Shown in pieces: positions 8,075 through 15,230 of a DNA stretch of 55,108 nucleotides; the first letter of the stretch is position 1, and each line of letters begins with the position of its first letter. The notes under the pieces were generated by a model. That model made no database searches. It saw nothing but the letters and a program-made list of their open reading frames with translations, and was not told the DNA's origin. The stretch lies in assembly GCA_020056635.1 (NCBI GenBank), contig JAGVHI010000010.1, forward strand, positions 1 through 55,108. The letters are read 5' to 3'. A program made the position numbers and the translations under genes. The DNA comes from an archaeon (GTDB taxonomy: Archaea > Micrarchaeota > Micrarchaeia > Anstonellales > Anstonellaceae).

Positions 8075-9682
8075 GTGCCAAGAAAATATATTGTCATCTT
8101 AGGCTCCCTGATGTCCGGGCTTGGCAAGGGCATCGTATCTTCTTCCATCGGAAAAATCCTCCAGTCCAAGGGATATAAGGTAATTCCGATTAAGTTCGAC
8201 GGGTACCTGAACGTTGACTGCGGCACAATGAACCCATTTAGGCACGGCGAAGTATTTGTTCTTGATGACGGGACAGAGTGCGACATGGATTTCGGAACCT
8301 ACGAGAGGTTCCTGAACATTAACATTCCGGGAACCTGCTCAATCACTGGCGGGAAGCTGTTCAAGCGCATTATAGAGAAGGAAAGGAGGGGCGGATTCCT
8401 CGGAAGGGATGTGCAGATTATTCCGCACCTAACTGATGAGATAAAAAGCTGGATTCGCTCTGTTGGGGAGGAAAGCAATGCAGATATAGTCCTGATTGAA
8501 GTGGGCGGCACGGTCGGCGATTTGGAGAATGGGTATTTCCTCGAGGCAATGAGGCAGCTTGGCAGGGAGGAGAAAGAGAATGTGCTTTTCTTGCAGCTCA
8601 CGTTTGTGCAATCCCTTGCGCCGGGGGAGCAGAAAACCAAGCCTACGCAGCACGCAAACAAGCTGATTTCAAGCATGGGAATAAACCCCCAGATAGTGAT
8701 TTGCAGGGAGCACGAGCCGCTCTCAAAGGATGCGAAGGAGAAGCTTGCGCTCTACTGCAATGTGCCAAAAGAGGCGATATTCGACGACCCTGAGCTTGCG
8801 ACCATTTACGAGCTTCCCATAGTGCTTGAGAAGCAGAAATTTTCCGAACAATTGCTCGGGACTCTTTCCCTGCCCCTAAAAGACAAGGATCTGGAGGAAT
8901 GGCGTGCAGTTGTTTCGAAAATAAAGAACCCCAAGGGAGAGCTCAATGTTGGAATAATTGGGAAATATACCGCAGTAAAAGATGCGTATGTCTCAGTGAA
9001 GGAGGCGCTTGTCCATTCCGGCGCGCACCACGGGGTTTGGGTGAACGTGCGCTGGGTCGAGGCAAGCGAAATCGAGGAGGGGAAAGTGAAAGTTGAGGAC
9101 GCGCTTGCGGGATTGGATGCAATCATAGTTCCCGGCGGGTTTGGCTCAAGGGGAACCGAAGGGAAAATCGAGTGCGTGAAATACGCGCGCGAGAAAGGGA
9201 TTCCCTACCTTGGCCTGTGCTTCGGGCTGCAGATGCAGGTGATTGAGTTTGCGCGCAATGTTGCCATGATGAAAGGGGCGAACTCAACCGAGCTTGATGA
9301 GAAAACGCCCTTCCCGGTAATTGACATACTTCCTGACCAGAAGAACGTGAAGGAAAAAGGCGGAACCATGCGGCTTGGGGCATACGATTGCATTGTGAAA
9401 AAGGGCACAAAGGCGCACGAGGCATATGGCTCGGATAAAATTTCCGAGCGCCACAGGCACAGGTTTGAAGTGAACCCCGAGCACATAGGCAGAATCGAAG
9501 AAGCCGGATTAATAATAAGCGGAACCTCCCCTGACGGTAAAATTGTTGAAATGGTCGAATGGAAGGATTCGTTCGGCATAAGCACGCAGGCGCACCCAGA
9601 GCTCAAATCGCGGCTTGAGAAGCCAGCTCCTCTATTTGTCGCATTGCTCGGGGCTGCGCTGGAAAAGAAAAAGAAGGATTAG
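8075..9682 (+). CDS. pyrG: CTP synthase (glutamine hydrolysing)
   Basis: A full-length 535-residue CTP synthase that converts UTP to CTP using ATP and glutamine. The N-terminal synthetase domain shows the P-loop-like GSLMSGLGKGIVSSSIGKIL and the UTP/allosteric motifs (DGYLNVDCGTMNPFRHGEVF; EVGGTVGDLE). The C-terminal class I amidotransferase domain shows PGGFGSRGTEGK, the nucleophile motif GLCFGLQMQ (cysteine at about residue 382) and a late H-x-E motif in QAHPELKSR. The start codon is GTG, supported by a TATA box at leaderless distance and by the protein's alignment to the usual N-terminus. One codon separates it from the next membrane-protein gene. Confidence 0.96.
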   Translation: MPRKYIVILGSLMSGLGKGIVSSSIGKILQSKGYKVIPIKFDGYLNVDCGTMNPFRHGEVFVLDDGTECDMDFGTYERFLNINIPGTCSITGGKLFKRIIEKERRGGFLGRDVQIIPHLTDEIKSWIRSVGEESNADIVLIEVGGTVGDLENGYFLEAMRQLGREEKENVLFLQLTFVQSLAPGEQKTKPTQHANKLISSMGINPQIVICREHEPLSKDAKEKLALYCNVPKEAIFDDPELATIYELPIVLEKQKFSEQLLGTLSLPLKDKDLEEWRAVVSKIKNPKGELNVGIIGKYTAVKDAYVSVKEALVHSGAHHGVWVNVRWVEASEIEEGKVKVEDALAGLDAIIVPGGFGSRGTEGKIECVKYAREKGIPYLGLCFGLQMQVIEFARNVAMMKGANSTELDEKTPFPVIDILPDQKNVKEKGGTMRLGAYDCIVKKGTKAHEAYGSDKISERHRHRFEVNPEHIGRIEEAGLIISGTSPDGKIVEMVEWKDSFGISTQAHPELKSRLEKPAPLFVALLGAALEKKKKD

Positions 9683-9683
9683 C

Positions 9684-10463
9684 ATGGATGAAATTTTCCT
9701 GCTAAAGCTCCTGCTCTCATTTCTGATAGGCGGAACCTACATAGCATTCACAATCTGGCTATCGGAAAAATTCGGCTCCAAATTGGGCGGGATTGCAATC
9801 GGTCTTCCTTCAACCTCAATTGTAAGCATTATTTTCATTGCATGGACAACCGGGGCCCAATCTGCTGTTGACGCGCTTGCGATAATACCAGCCGGGATTG
9901 CGGTAAACGGGCTGTTCATAGCAGCTTACCTGTTCCTATACAAGCCACTTGGATTCTACCGCGCGCTTGCAGCCGCGTTTCTCGTATGGTTTGCAATAGG
10001 GCTTCCGCTTGCCTACCTGCACCTGGACAATTTGCTTTTCTCGGTCCTGGTTGGGGCTCTGTTTTTTGCAATATCAATTCCGCTCCTAAGCCGCTTTCCC
10101 CACAGGAAACTGCCCGAGTTCCATTCCAGAAAAAGGGAATTTTTGCTCCGTGCTGCGTTTTCGGGCACAGTTGTCGCAACCGCTGTATTGCTGGGAAAGT
10201 TCGGCGGGCCTCTGTGGGGAGGCCTGTTCGCATGCTTCCCAGCTGCGTTTTCATCCTCATTAATCCTTCTCACAAGAAAGCACGGCATAGATTTTGCCGC
10301 GTCGGTGGGCAGGGCGATGCCCCTTGGCAACGTCGGGACAGTGGTGTTTGCAGTTGTGTTCTCGATTCTGGCTGCGCCTACGGGTTTTCTGTTTGGCATA
10401 TCCGCAGGCTTCATTGCTTCGATCGCAACCGGGGTGCTCATCCACATATTCTTCCCGAAATAG
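9684..10463 (+). CDS. Integral membrane protein with two related halves (DUF3147/GlpM-like)
   Basis: A 259-residue, very hydrophobic protein with about eight membrane helices and little soluble sequence. Two halves look related: the first contains KLGGIAIGLPSTSIVSIIFI, the second GPLWGGLFACFPAAFSSSLI, each a glycine/proline-containing loop entering a helix. The two-repeat layout resembles DUF3147 (GlpM-like) membrane proteins, an assignment from memory of the pattern. ATG 9684 begins 1 nt after the pyrG stop, so the longer frame inside pyrG is not needed. Function and substrate are unknown. It converges on the DUF350 gene with 7 nt between stops. Confidence 0.6.
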   Translation: MDEIFLLKLLLSFLIGGTYIAFTIWLSEKFGSKLGGIAIGLPSTSIVSIIFIAWTTGAQSAVDALAIIPAGIAVNGLFIAAYLFLYKPLGFYRALAAAFLVWFAIGLPLAYLHLDNLLFSVLVGALFFAISIPLLSRFPHRKLPEFHSRKREFLLRAAFSGTVVATAVLLGKFGGPLWGGLFACFPAAFSSSLILLTRKHGIDFAASVGRAMPLGNVGTVVFAVVFSILAAPTGFLFGISAGFIASIATGVLIHIFFPK

Positions 10464-10470
10464 CCTTCAA

Positions 10471-10941
10471 CTAGCCTAGCGCGGATGCCATGAGCATTGA
10501 AACCGCAAGCACCACTGCCGCAATTACAAGTGCAATCGCCACGTTGCCGCGCTTGAGCTCTTTTACCTCATCTATGTCAGCGGTCAGGGTATCAAGCACC
10601 GCAAACGAGATAAATATGGTCAGGATTGCTACCACGAGCCTGAAAACAACCAGCAGGATGTTCCAAAATGCGCCCCAGAGCAGGTCTGCAATTGGCGCAT
10701 CGACCGAAAGCCCGGCTGCAAAGCGCGCGATTCCCCCTGCAATCATGAGTGAAATCGCAATCACAATCGCCCCGAGCACTATGCCGACCGCCACATTCCC
10801 CTTCTTTATTTCCTTTAGCTCCTCAATTCCCTTGGTGAACCAGTCAAATGCCTTCACGCCAGCATAAATGGACGCTACGGACAGCGCCGCGCTTGCGGCC
10901 ACCTGCACAATAAGCACAGTGGTTTCGGTTGCAAAACTCAT
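10471..10941 (-). CDS. DUF350 family membrane protein
   Basis: A 156-residue protein with four predicted membrane helices arranged as two DUF350 repeats. Each repeat contains the signature E-L/V-K-E-(I/L)-K-(K/R)-GNVA followed by a hydrophobic helix (KKGNVAVGIVLGAIVIAISL and KRGNVAIALVIAAVVLAVSM). DUF350 proteins are inner-membrane proteins of unknown function, often next to spermidine-synthase-like or stress genes. ATG 10939-10941 has GAGGTGCG just upstream on this strand, so the longer frame into the palindromic spacer is discarded. It lies downstream of rnhB, separated by a 107-nt spacer filled with an inverted repeat. Confidence 0.75.
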   Translation of the reverse strand: MSFATETTVLIVQVAASAALSVASIYAGVKAFDWFTKGIEELKEIKKGNVAVGIVLGAIVIAISLMIAGGIARFAAGLSVDAPIADLLWGAFWNILLVVFRLVVAILTIFISFAVLDTLTADIDEVKELKRGNVAIALVIAAVVLAVSMLMASALG

Positions 10942-10952
10942 TTTACGCACCT

Positions 10953-11044
10953 CACACGGTGTGGTCATGCCAGCACCTTTCATTGCATCCATTTTCTGCA
11001 CGGGCTGGCATGCCTTCGGAGCGCCGAAGGTTTGCCACACCGTG
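10953..11044 (-). repeat. Nested inverted repeat between rnhB and the DUF350 gene
   Basis: CACGGTGTGG at 10955-10964 pairs with CCACACCGTG at 11035-11044, and CATGCCAGC at 10966-10974 pairs with GCTGGCATG at 11004-11012. A perfect 7-bp hairpin (CCTTCGG/CCGAAGG, loop AGCG, 11013-11030) is inserted in the right arm. In the transcript it lies immediately before the ribosome binding site of the DUF350 gene, so it may act as an attenuator, processing site or palindromic repeat element. Confidence 0.75.
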
Positions 11045-11048
11045 CGAC

Positions 11049-11693
11049 TCAATCATATTTCGTGAGCTTCTGCTGCCTCACAGTGATGAGCGTGTTCCAC
11101 CTGGTCCGGATGTAAGGCCGAAGCTTCGGGTCGCCTGCGTGCGCCTCCAAAAAAGAGCGCGTAATCGGGTCGGACGTGTATCCCGAGTTGAAATCGAACC
11201 CCACCACTCCCTTTATCTCCTCGATTATCCGGTCGCGGGTCACTTTTGCCACAATCGATGCGGCGCCGACAATCACGTGCTTGTCGTCCGCCTTGTTCTC
11301 GGAAACCACTCTTGCCTTGGTGCGGAAATATTTCTCAATCCTGCCCGCGAACTTCTTTGGCACGTTGTCCGGCGAATCCACATAGACTACCGCCCCCTTC
11401 TCAGGGTTTGCGCGGGAGAGAAGCTCTGCAATCTTCATAGCCTCAATCTCGTTTAGCGAGTGGCGCGCCATGAGCCTGTTCAAATCCTCGGCAGAAATCT
11501 CCTCAACATAAGTTTGGCAGAGCGCAATAATGTCCTCAAAAAGCACTTCCCGCCTGCGGGGGGTGAGTTTCTTTGAATCCCTTACCCCGAGTTCCTTTAG
11601 CTTGTATTCCTCGAACTTGTCGATCGATGCGGCGCAGATTACCATTGGCCCAAGCACGCAGCCCCTGCCTGCCTCATCGACTCCCAAAATCAC
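11049..11693 (-). CDS. rnhB: Ribonuclease HII
   Basis: A 214-residue RNase HII that cleaves the RNA strand of RNA/DNA hybrids and single ribonucleotides in DNA. The N-terminal ILGVDEAGRGCVLGPMV motif supplies the first catalytic Asp-Glu pair. RDSKKLTPRRRE follows, then the third acidic motif YVDSPDN and the HVIVGAASIVAKVTRDR segment. The start is GTG at 11691-11693: GGAGGG lies 7 nt upstream and the GVDEAGRG motif then sits at the usual distance from the N-terminus. A strongly structured leader precedes it. The upstream neighbour on the same strand is the PRC-barrel gene. Confidence 0.95.
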   Translation of the reverse strand: MILGVDEAGRGCVLGPMVICAASIDKFEEYKLKELGVRDSKKLTPRRREVLFEDIIALCQTYVEEISAEDLNRLMARHSLNEIEAMKIAELLSRANPEKGAVVYVDSPDNVPKKFAGRIEKYFRTKARVVSENKADDKHVIVGAASIVAKVTRDRIIEEIKGVVGFDFNSGYTSDPITRSFLEAHAGDPKLRPYIRTRWNTLITVRQQKLTKYD

Positions 11694-11704
11694 GCAAAAC
11701 CCTC

Positions 11705-11797
11705 CACGCGCCACGCCCAAGCCCGCTGACGCGGGTAGAGGCGTTGCCGATAACAACGCACGCATCCGTCTACCACGCCTCTAGGCGTGGGCGCGTG
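11705..11797 (-). promoter_or_regulatory. Structured leader upstream of rnhB with competing stems
   Basis: CACGCGCCACGCC (11705-11717) can pair with GGCGTGGGCGCGTG (11784-11797) with one bulged base. The same GGCGTGG (11784-11790) can instead pair with the adjacent CCACGCC (11773-11779). A small hairpin CCCGC/GCGGG lies inside (11722-11735). The 3' arm on the transcript abuts the GGAGG ribosome binding site at 11701-11705, so alternative folding could expose or hide it. A TATA-like sequence (around 11825-11835) lies upstream on this strand. Confidence 0.6.
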
Positions 11798-11881
11798 CCT
11801 CCCGAATAGGAGAACGCAGAATAGGTTTTAATTCATGCCTGTAGCTTGCGCTAAGAAGAAAAATGCCCGGAATAGGAAAAC

Positions 11882-12133
11882 TCAGATTCCCTTCTTGTCG
11901 ATGATGATGTGGTCGCCTGCCGCAAGCACGGTGGTGTAGGCGATTACCAGCATCCCATCCTCCTTCTTCAGCCTGCGCGCCATCTCGTTGTCCAGGTTCG
12001 GCTCGACTACAATGCTCTCAATCTTACCAGTCGCCTCGGAAATTTCCAAATCCACCAGCTTCCCAAGGTCATCGCCGTCGTTGGTGATGATTTTCTTGCC
12101 AGCTAGCTGCTTCGCGATAAATATTTTCGCCAT
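11882..12133 (-). CDS. PRC-barrel domain protein
   Basis: An 83-residue protein consisting of one PRC-barrel domain, a small beta-barrel found in photosynthetic reaction centre H subunits, RimM and many short archaeal proteins thought to be adaptors. Features are KQLAGKKIITNDGDDLGKLV (the typical D-x-x-G-x-x-L-G strand pattern), an I-E-S-I-V-V-E-P core and a closing AGDHIIIDKKG strand. ATG 12131-12133 has AGGTGG just upstream. A longer frame to 12217 overlaps the divergent promoter and is not supported. Archaeal PRC-barrel proteins have been linked to cell division, but nothing here proves that role. Confidence 0.85.
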   Translation of the reverse strand: MAKIFIAKQLAGKKIITNDGDDLGKLVDLEISEATGKIESIVVEPNLDNEMARRLKKEDGMLVIAYTTVLAAGDHIIIDKKGI

Positions 12134-12172
12134 TACTACCACCTTCAAGTGAACTGTTCCTAATTCTTTATT

Positions 12173-12186
12173 CATATTTAAATACC
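12173..12186. promoter_or_regulatory. Shared divergent TATA box (PRC-barrel / nnrD)
   Basis: CATATTTAAATACC is nearly palindromic. It is centred about 27-29 nt before the nnrD ATG at 12209 (leaderless), and on the other strand it leaves a leader of about 20 nt that carries the PRC-barrel ribosome binding site. Confidence 0.6.
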
Positions 12187-12208
12187 TTTTCTTTGGAAGA
12201 GGAGAAAT

Positions 12209-13024
12209 ATGGTGCAAGCGGTATCGCCTGCGCGCGTTCGCGCGCTATTCAGGCCGGCAAGGGATTCGCACAAGGGCCAGAACGGGGTATTGCTAATCGT
12301 CGCGGGAAGCAAGCAGTACCACGGTTCAGCTGTGCTCGCAACTCTTACTGCCACGAAATTCGTAGATTTGGTTTATTTTTCATCCGTTCCGCAAAATAAT
12401 GCACTAATCAAAAAATTGAAACTCGCAACAGCATGCATAATCACAGTCCCTCGCGCCAGCCTGAAAAAATGGCTTCCAGCCTGCGATGCGGTCCTCGTCG
12501 GGCCGGGCCTAGGGCGGGGCAAGCAAGAACGGGCACTGGTCAAATCCCTTCTCCACTCGGGAAAGAAGCTCGTGCTTGATGCGGATGCGCTGCGGGTGAT
12601 AACGCCAGGCGAATTGAACGAAAACTGCCTAGTTACCCCGCACCCCGGGGAATTTCTGGCCCTTTTCGGCGAAAGCCCAAGCGCAAAAAATGTCCCTGCG
12701 CTTGCGAAAAAATACGGGTGCACCATTCTTGCAAAAGGGATTTTGGGCGCAAAGGGAAAGAGGGCGGACGCCATTGCCTCTTTCGATGGCAAAACTGCTT
12801 TTTCCTCTGGCGGGAACGCGGGCATGACCAAAGGGGGAACCGGGGATGTGCTTGCGGGATTGTGCGCCGCTTTCGCGTGCAAAAATCCGCTTTTCATTTC
12901 CGCCTGTGCCGCAGCTTACCTTAACGGGAAAGCAGGCGAGCTGTGCCACAAAAAATACCGCTTTGCCTATTCCGCCGAGGATTTGGTTGGGGAAGTGCAA
13001 ATTGCGTATGCAAAAAGCCTGTAA
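12209..13024 (+). CDS. nnrD: ADP/ATP-dependent NAD(P)H-hydrate dehydratase
   Basis: A 271-residue ribokinase-fold enzyme that repairs hydrated NAD(P)H using ADP or ATP. The motif set is clear: HKGQNGVLLIVAGSKQYHGS near the N-terminus, GPGLGRGKQE in the middle, LVLDADALRVI, NCLVTPHPGEFLALFG, and the catalytic GNAGMTKGGTGDVLAG loop, where the Asp is the expected base. The N-terminal epimerase domain (NnrE/YjeF-N), which is fused in many organisms, is absent, so this is a stand-alone dehydratase. The ATG lies at leaderless distance from the shared TATA box. Confidence 0.9.
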   Translation: MVQAVSPARVRALFRPARDSHKGQNGVLLIVAGSKQYHGSAVLATLTATKFVDLVYFSSVPQNNALIKKLKLATACIITVPRASLKKWLPACDAVLVGPGLGRGKQERALVKSLLHSGKKLVLDADALRVITPGELNENCLVTPHPGEFLALFGESPSAKNVPALAKKYGCTILAKGILGAKGKRADAIASFDGKTAFSSGGNAGMTKGGTGDVLAGLCAAFACKNPLFISACAAAYLNGKAGELCHKKYRFAYSAEDLVGEVQIAYAKSL

Positions 13025-13041
13025 AATTGCCCCTTTATAAA

Positions 13042-13098
13042 GCTTATAAACCCCTTTTTAAAGCCCAAAAAACCCTTTTTAAAGGGGGGTTTATAAGC
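13042..13098. repeat. A/T-rich long inverted repeat after nnrD
   Basis: GCTTATAAACCCC (13042-13054) is repeated inverted as GGGGTTTATAAGC (13086-13098). Each arm continues into a run of the type CTTTTTAAAG around a short A-rich centre. Both arms contain TATAAA, so the repeat may be a terminator for nnrD, a promoter cluster, or a binding palindrome. Confidence 0.6.
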
Positions 13099-13136
13099 CT
13101 GTTTCGCAACCGCTACAAACGTGTAGTCACGGGATA

Positions 13137-13176
13137 AAAGTTATAAACTTGCAAGCGCGCCTTCTAGCACGGAGGG
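13137..13176 (+). promoter_or_regulatory. Promoter and ribosome binding site of the DUF5752-like gene
   Basis: AAAGTTATAAACTT (13137-13150) is a palindromic TATA-like box. About 27 nt downstream of its centre the GGAGGG ribosome binding site begins (13171-13176), 8 nt before the ATG at 13185, so the predicted mRNA would start almost at its Shine-Dalgarno sequence. Confidence 0.5.
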
Positions 13177-13184
13177 ATGATGTT

Positions 13185-13454
13185 ATGGCAAAAATGAGGG
13201 ATGCAGCGCCAGGAAAGGAGTTTGTTTTCAAGCTTCCCAATGGGGCAATGGTGGGGCGCGCAAAGAACACGATGGAATTCGTGAACATGATAAAAAATGC
13301 GCCGCTTGACTGCATACTGTTCCATGCGAAGGGGGGCCACTTCTCGCCATGGCTTGACATGATGGGGGAGAGCGAGATTTCCTCGCGCATAAAGCGCATG
13401 CCGGTCAACGACAAGACAATCCGGATTTCGCTGCTGAAAGCCATAGGCAGGTAA
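13185..13454 (+). CDS. Small DUF5752-like protein
   Basis: An 89-residue soluble protein. The order F-V-F-K-L-P-N-G, then EFVNMIKNAPLDCILFHAKG, then FSPWLDMMGESEIS fits the DUF5752 pattern as I remember it (a beta strand after a glycine turn, a helix, a conserved His, then a W-x-x-x-x-G segment). No catalytic residues are obvious. ATG 13185 was chosen for its strong GGAGGG site, ahead of an in-frame upstream start at 13149. DUF5752 has no established biochemical function. It may be a monocistronic unit between the long inverted repeat and deoxyhypusine synthase. Confidence 0.6.
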   Translation: MAKMRDAAPGKEFVFKLPNGAMVGRAKNTMEFVNMIKNAPLDCILFHAKGGHFSPWLDMMGESEISSRIKRMPVNDKTIRISLLKAIGR

Positions 13455-13497
13455 TTTTTTCACCTGCTTACTGCTTCTTTTTTAATTTCCAATACGA

Positions 13498-14436
13498 ATG
13501 GTTACCCTTATGGAAGTAAAAGGGCTATCGCTCAAGCGGGGCATGCGCGCATCAGAGCTTGCAAAACAGATGAAGTGCGCAGGTTTTGGCGCTACCGCCG
13601 TGGGCGAGGCATCAGAGCTCTATTCGCAAATGCTTTTTGGGAAGCAGACTATTTTTCTATCTTTCACTTCGAACATGGTTTCCTGCGGATTGCGGGAAGT
13701 GTTCGCGCAGCTGTGCAAAAGGAAGATGTGCTCGGCAATCATAACCGGGATAGGCTCGGTTGAAGAGGACTTGATGAAAACCAACTCCTCTTTTAGGCTT
13801 GGCACTTTCCATGAGGACGACACAAAATTGCACAAAAAGGGCACAAACCGCATCGGGAACATCCTTGTTGAAAACAGCCATTACATGTGGCTCGAGAAAA
13901 AGCTGCAGCCTTTTTTCGAGCAGGAATACCAAAAGCAGAAGTCCTTGGGAAGGCCGCTTGCGCCGCACGAGCTTATTGCCGACCTCGGTTCTCAAATAAA
14001 GGATGAGAACTCTTTCCTTTACTGGTGCGTTAAAAACAGCATCCCGGTATTCTGCCCGGCCCCAACCGACGGGGCATTCGGGCTGCAGGCGTATTTCTTC
14101 CGGCAAAAAAGAACGGATTTTGCAATCGATGTCGCAGGCGATCTCACCAAGCTTGGCCAGCTCGTGCTTGATGCGGATAAGACCGGCGGGGTGGTGCTGG
14201 GCGGCGGGTTTGCAAAGCACCACCTGTTGGGCGCGAACATACTTCGTGGCGGTCTGGATTCCGCAATTTATGTGGGCACCGGCACCCAATACGACGGCTC
14301 GCTCTCGGGCGCAAGGACAAATGAGGCGGTAAGCTGGGGCAAGCTTGCAAGCTCGAAAAAAAGCGTGTATGTTGAGGCGGACGCGGCAATCGCATTCCCC
14401 CTAATCATGTGCGCTGTCATAGACAGGATGGAATGA
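13498..14436 (+). CDS. dys: Deoxyhypusine synthase
   Basis: A 312-residue NAD-dependent enzyme that transfers the aminobutyl group of spermidine to a lysine of aIF5A. The C-terminal motif SGARTNEAVSWGKL contains the lysine that forms the enzyme-substrate intermediate in the family. Other family features are FLSFTSNMVSCGLR near the N-terminus, CPAPTDGAFGLQ, GGVVLGGGFAKHH and the late YVEADAAIAFPLI segment. Two starts are possible. ATG 13498 is used here, but ATG 13510 lies at exact leaderless distance from the A/T-rich box near 13480. Either choice leaves the domain intact. Confidence 0.93.
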   Translation: MVTLMEVKGLSLKRGMRASELAKQMKCAGFGATAVGEASELYSQMLFGKQTIFLSFTSNMVSCGLREVFAQLCKRKMCSAIITGIGSVEEDLMKTNSSFRLGTFHEDDTKLHKKGTNRIGNILVENSHYMWLEKKLQPFFEQEYQKQKSLGRPLAPHELIADLGSQIKDENSFLYWCVKNSIPVFCPAPTDGAFGLQAYFFRQKRTDFAIDVAGDLTKLGQLVLDADKTGGVVLGGGFAKHHLLGANILRGGLDSAIYVGTGTQYDGSLSGARTNEAVSWGKLASSKKSVYVEADAAIAFPLIMCAVIDRME

Positions 14437-14473
14437 ACTGATGCGAAGGGCGGCATAGTGCTCAAGTGATCTC

Positions 14474-15127
14474 ATGGTAGACGGCTGGATGCTCTCAATA
14501 ATCGCAAGCGCTGCTGCAGGCTTCCTGGTGAAGCTTGCGGACGATCATGCTGAGGCCGGGGTCACCACGAGCGCGGCTTATGCGCTGGCGATATTATACG
14601 GCGCATCTATAGGCGCGGTGTGCTACTTCTACCCCCCGATGCTCACATTGTGGCTCGCGGCGCTTGCAGGGGTGATTGCCGCAGGCAAGATTGACAGCTC
14701 AATCCACCTAACAGGTGTTGCGACAGTTGGCGTCTCATTGTTCCTCATCTCGTTCGACAGCCTTCTCTCCAACATCTGGCTGGCATACGCAATCCCGTTC
14801 CTGCTTGCATCCTTTGCGGATGAGCGGTTCCACGAGTCCGAGAACAAGCTCTTGCGGCAGATTGCAAGCAGGAGGCTGTTTTTGGATGCCGCAGTCCTGC
14901 TTGTCACTGCGCACTATACCCTGCTTCACATCCCGTCAAACGGGAATGCCGTTGCAATCGAGGACTACATGTTCGTAATCACCCTCTTCTGCTTTGACAT
15001 CGCCTATTTCATCGCTTCGCGGCTCTCGGGAAGGCTGGTCCCAAAACGCCCACTTGCGGCGCAGGATGAGGAGGAGCAGGCAGTTTCGGTGCAGACTTCC
15101 CAAACCACCTCCAGCCCGGCGCAATAG
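14474..15127 (+). CDS. Integral membrane protein, function unknown
   Basis: A 217-residue protein with about six membrane helices (from about residue 5 to 180) and a 35-residue, glutamate/serine/threonine-rich soluble C-terminal tail. Short helix pairs alternate with tight loops and one larger charged loop (FADERFHESENKLLRQIASR, about residues 113-132). No transporter signature is visible. It begins 37 nt after the deoxyhypusine synthase stop without a clear box of its own and may share that transcript. Downstream lies a perfect hairpin and the priL promoter. I do not recognise a family. Confidence 0.6.
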   Translation: MVDGWMLSIIASAAAGFLVKLADDHAEAGVTTSAAYALAILYGASIGAVCYFYPPMLTLWLAALAGVIAAGKIDSSIHLTGVATVGVSLFLISFDSLLSNIWLAYAIPFLLASFADERFHESENKLLRQIASRRLFLDAAVLLVTAHYTLLHIPSNGNAVAIEDYMFVITLFCFDIAYFIASRLSGRLVPKRPLAAQDEEEQAVSVQTSQTTSSPAQ

Positions 15128-15130
15128 GCG

Positions 15131-15173
15131 CCGGAAAACCCAAAAGGGTTTTACGGGAGTATTGCAAGGCAAT
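15131..15173 (+). repeat. Two hairpins upstream of priL (family with the 19373 element)
   Basis: CCGGAAAACCC (15131-15141) pairs with GGGTTTTACGG (15146-15156) across an AAAA loop: 10 pairs with a single G-A mismatch at the fourth position. A 5-bp hairpin, ATTGC/GCAAT with loop AAG, follows at 15161-15173. It may terminate the preceding membrane-protein gene. Confidence 0.7.
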
Positions 15174-15200
15174 CACGACCGGAAACTCACTCCCAAACCC

Positions 15201-15210
15201 CTTTTAAACC
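15201..15210 (+). promoter_or_regulatory. TATA box of priL
   Basis: CTTTTAAACC is centred about 26 nt before the ATG at 15231, predicting a leaderless priL mRNA. Confidence 0.5.
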
Positions 15211-15230
15211 ACCCAAGCCAAATCCATGCC

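Noticed and set aside
9615-9683. N-terminal extension of the membrane protein into pyrG
   Set aside because: The extension is a basic, non-hydrophobic shadow of the pyrG C-terminus. The ATG at 9684 directly after the pyrG stop gives a normal membrane-protein N-terminus.
13657-14289. 210-codon minus-strand frame inside dys
   Set aside because: Complete overlap with a confidently assigned gene and no motif.
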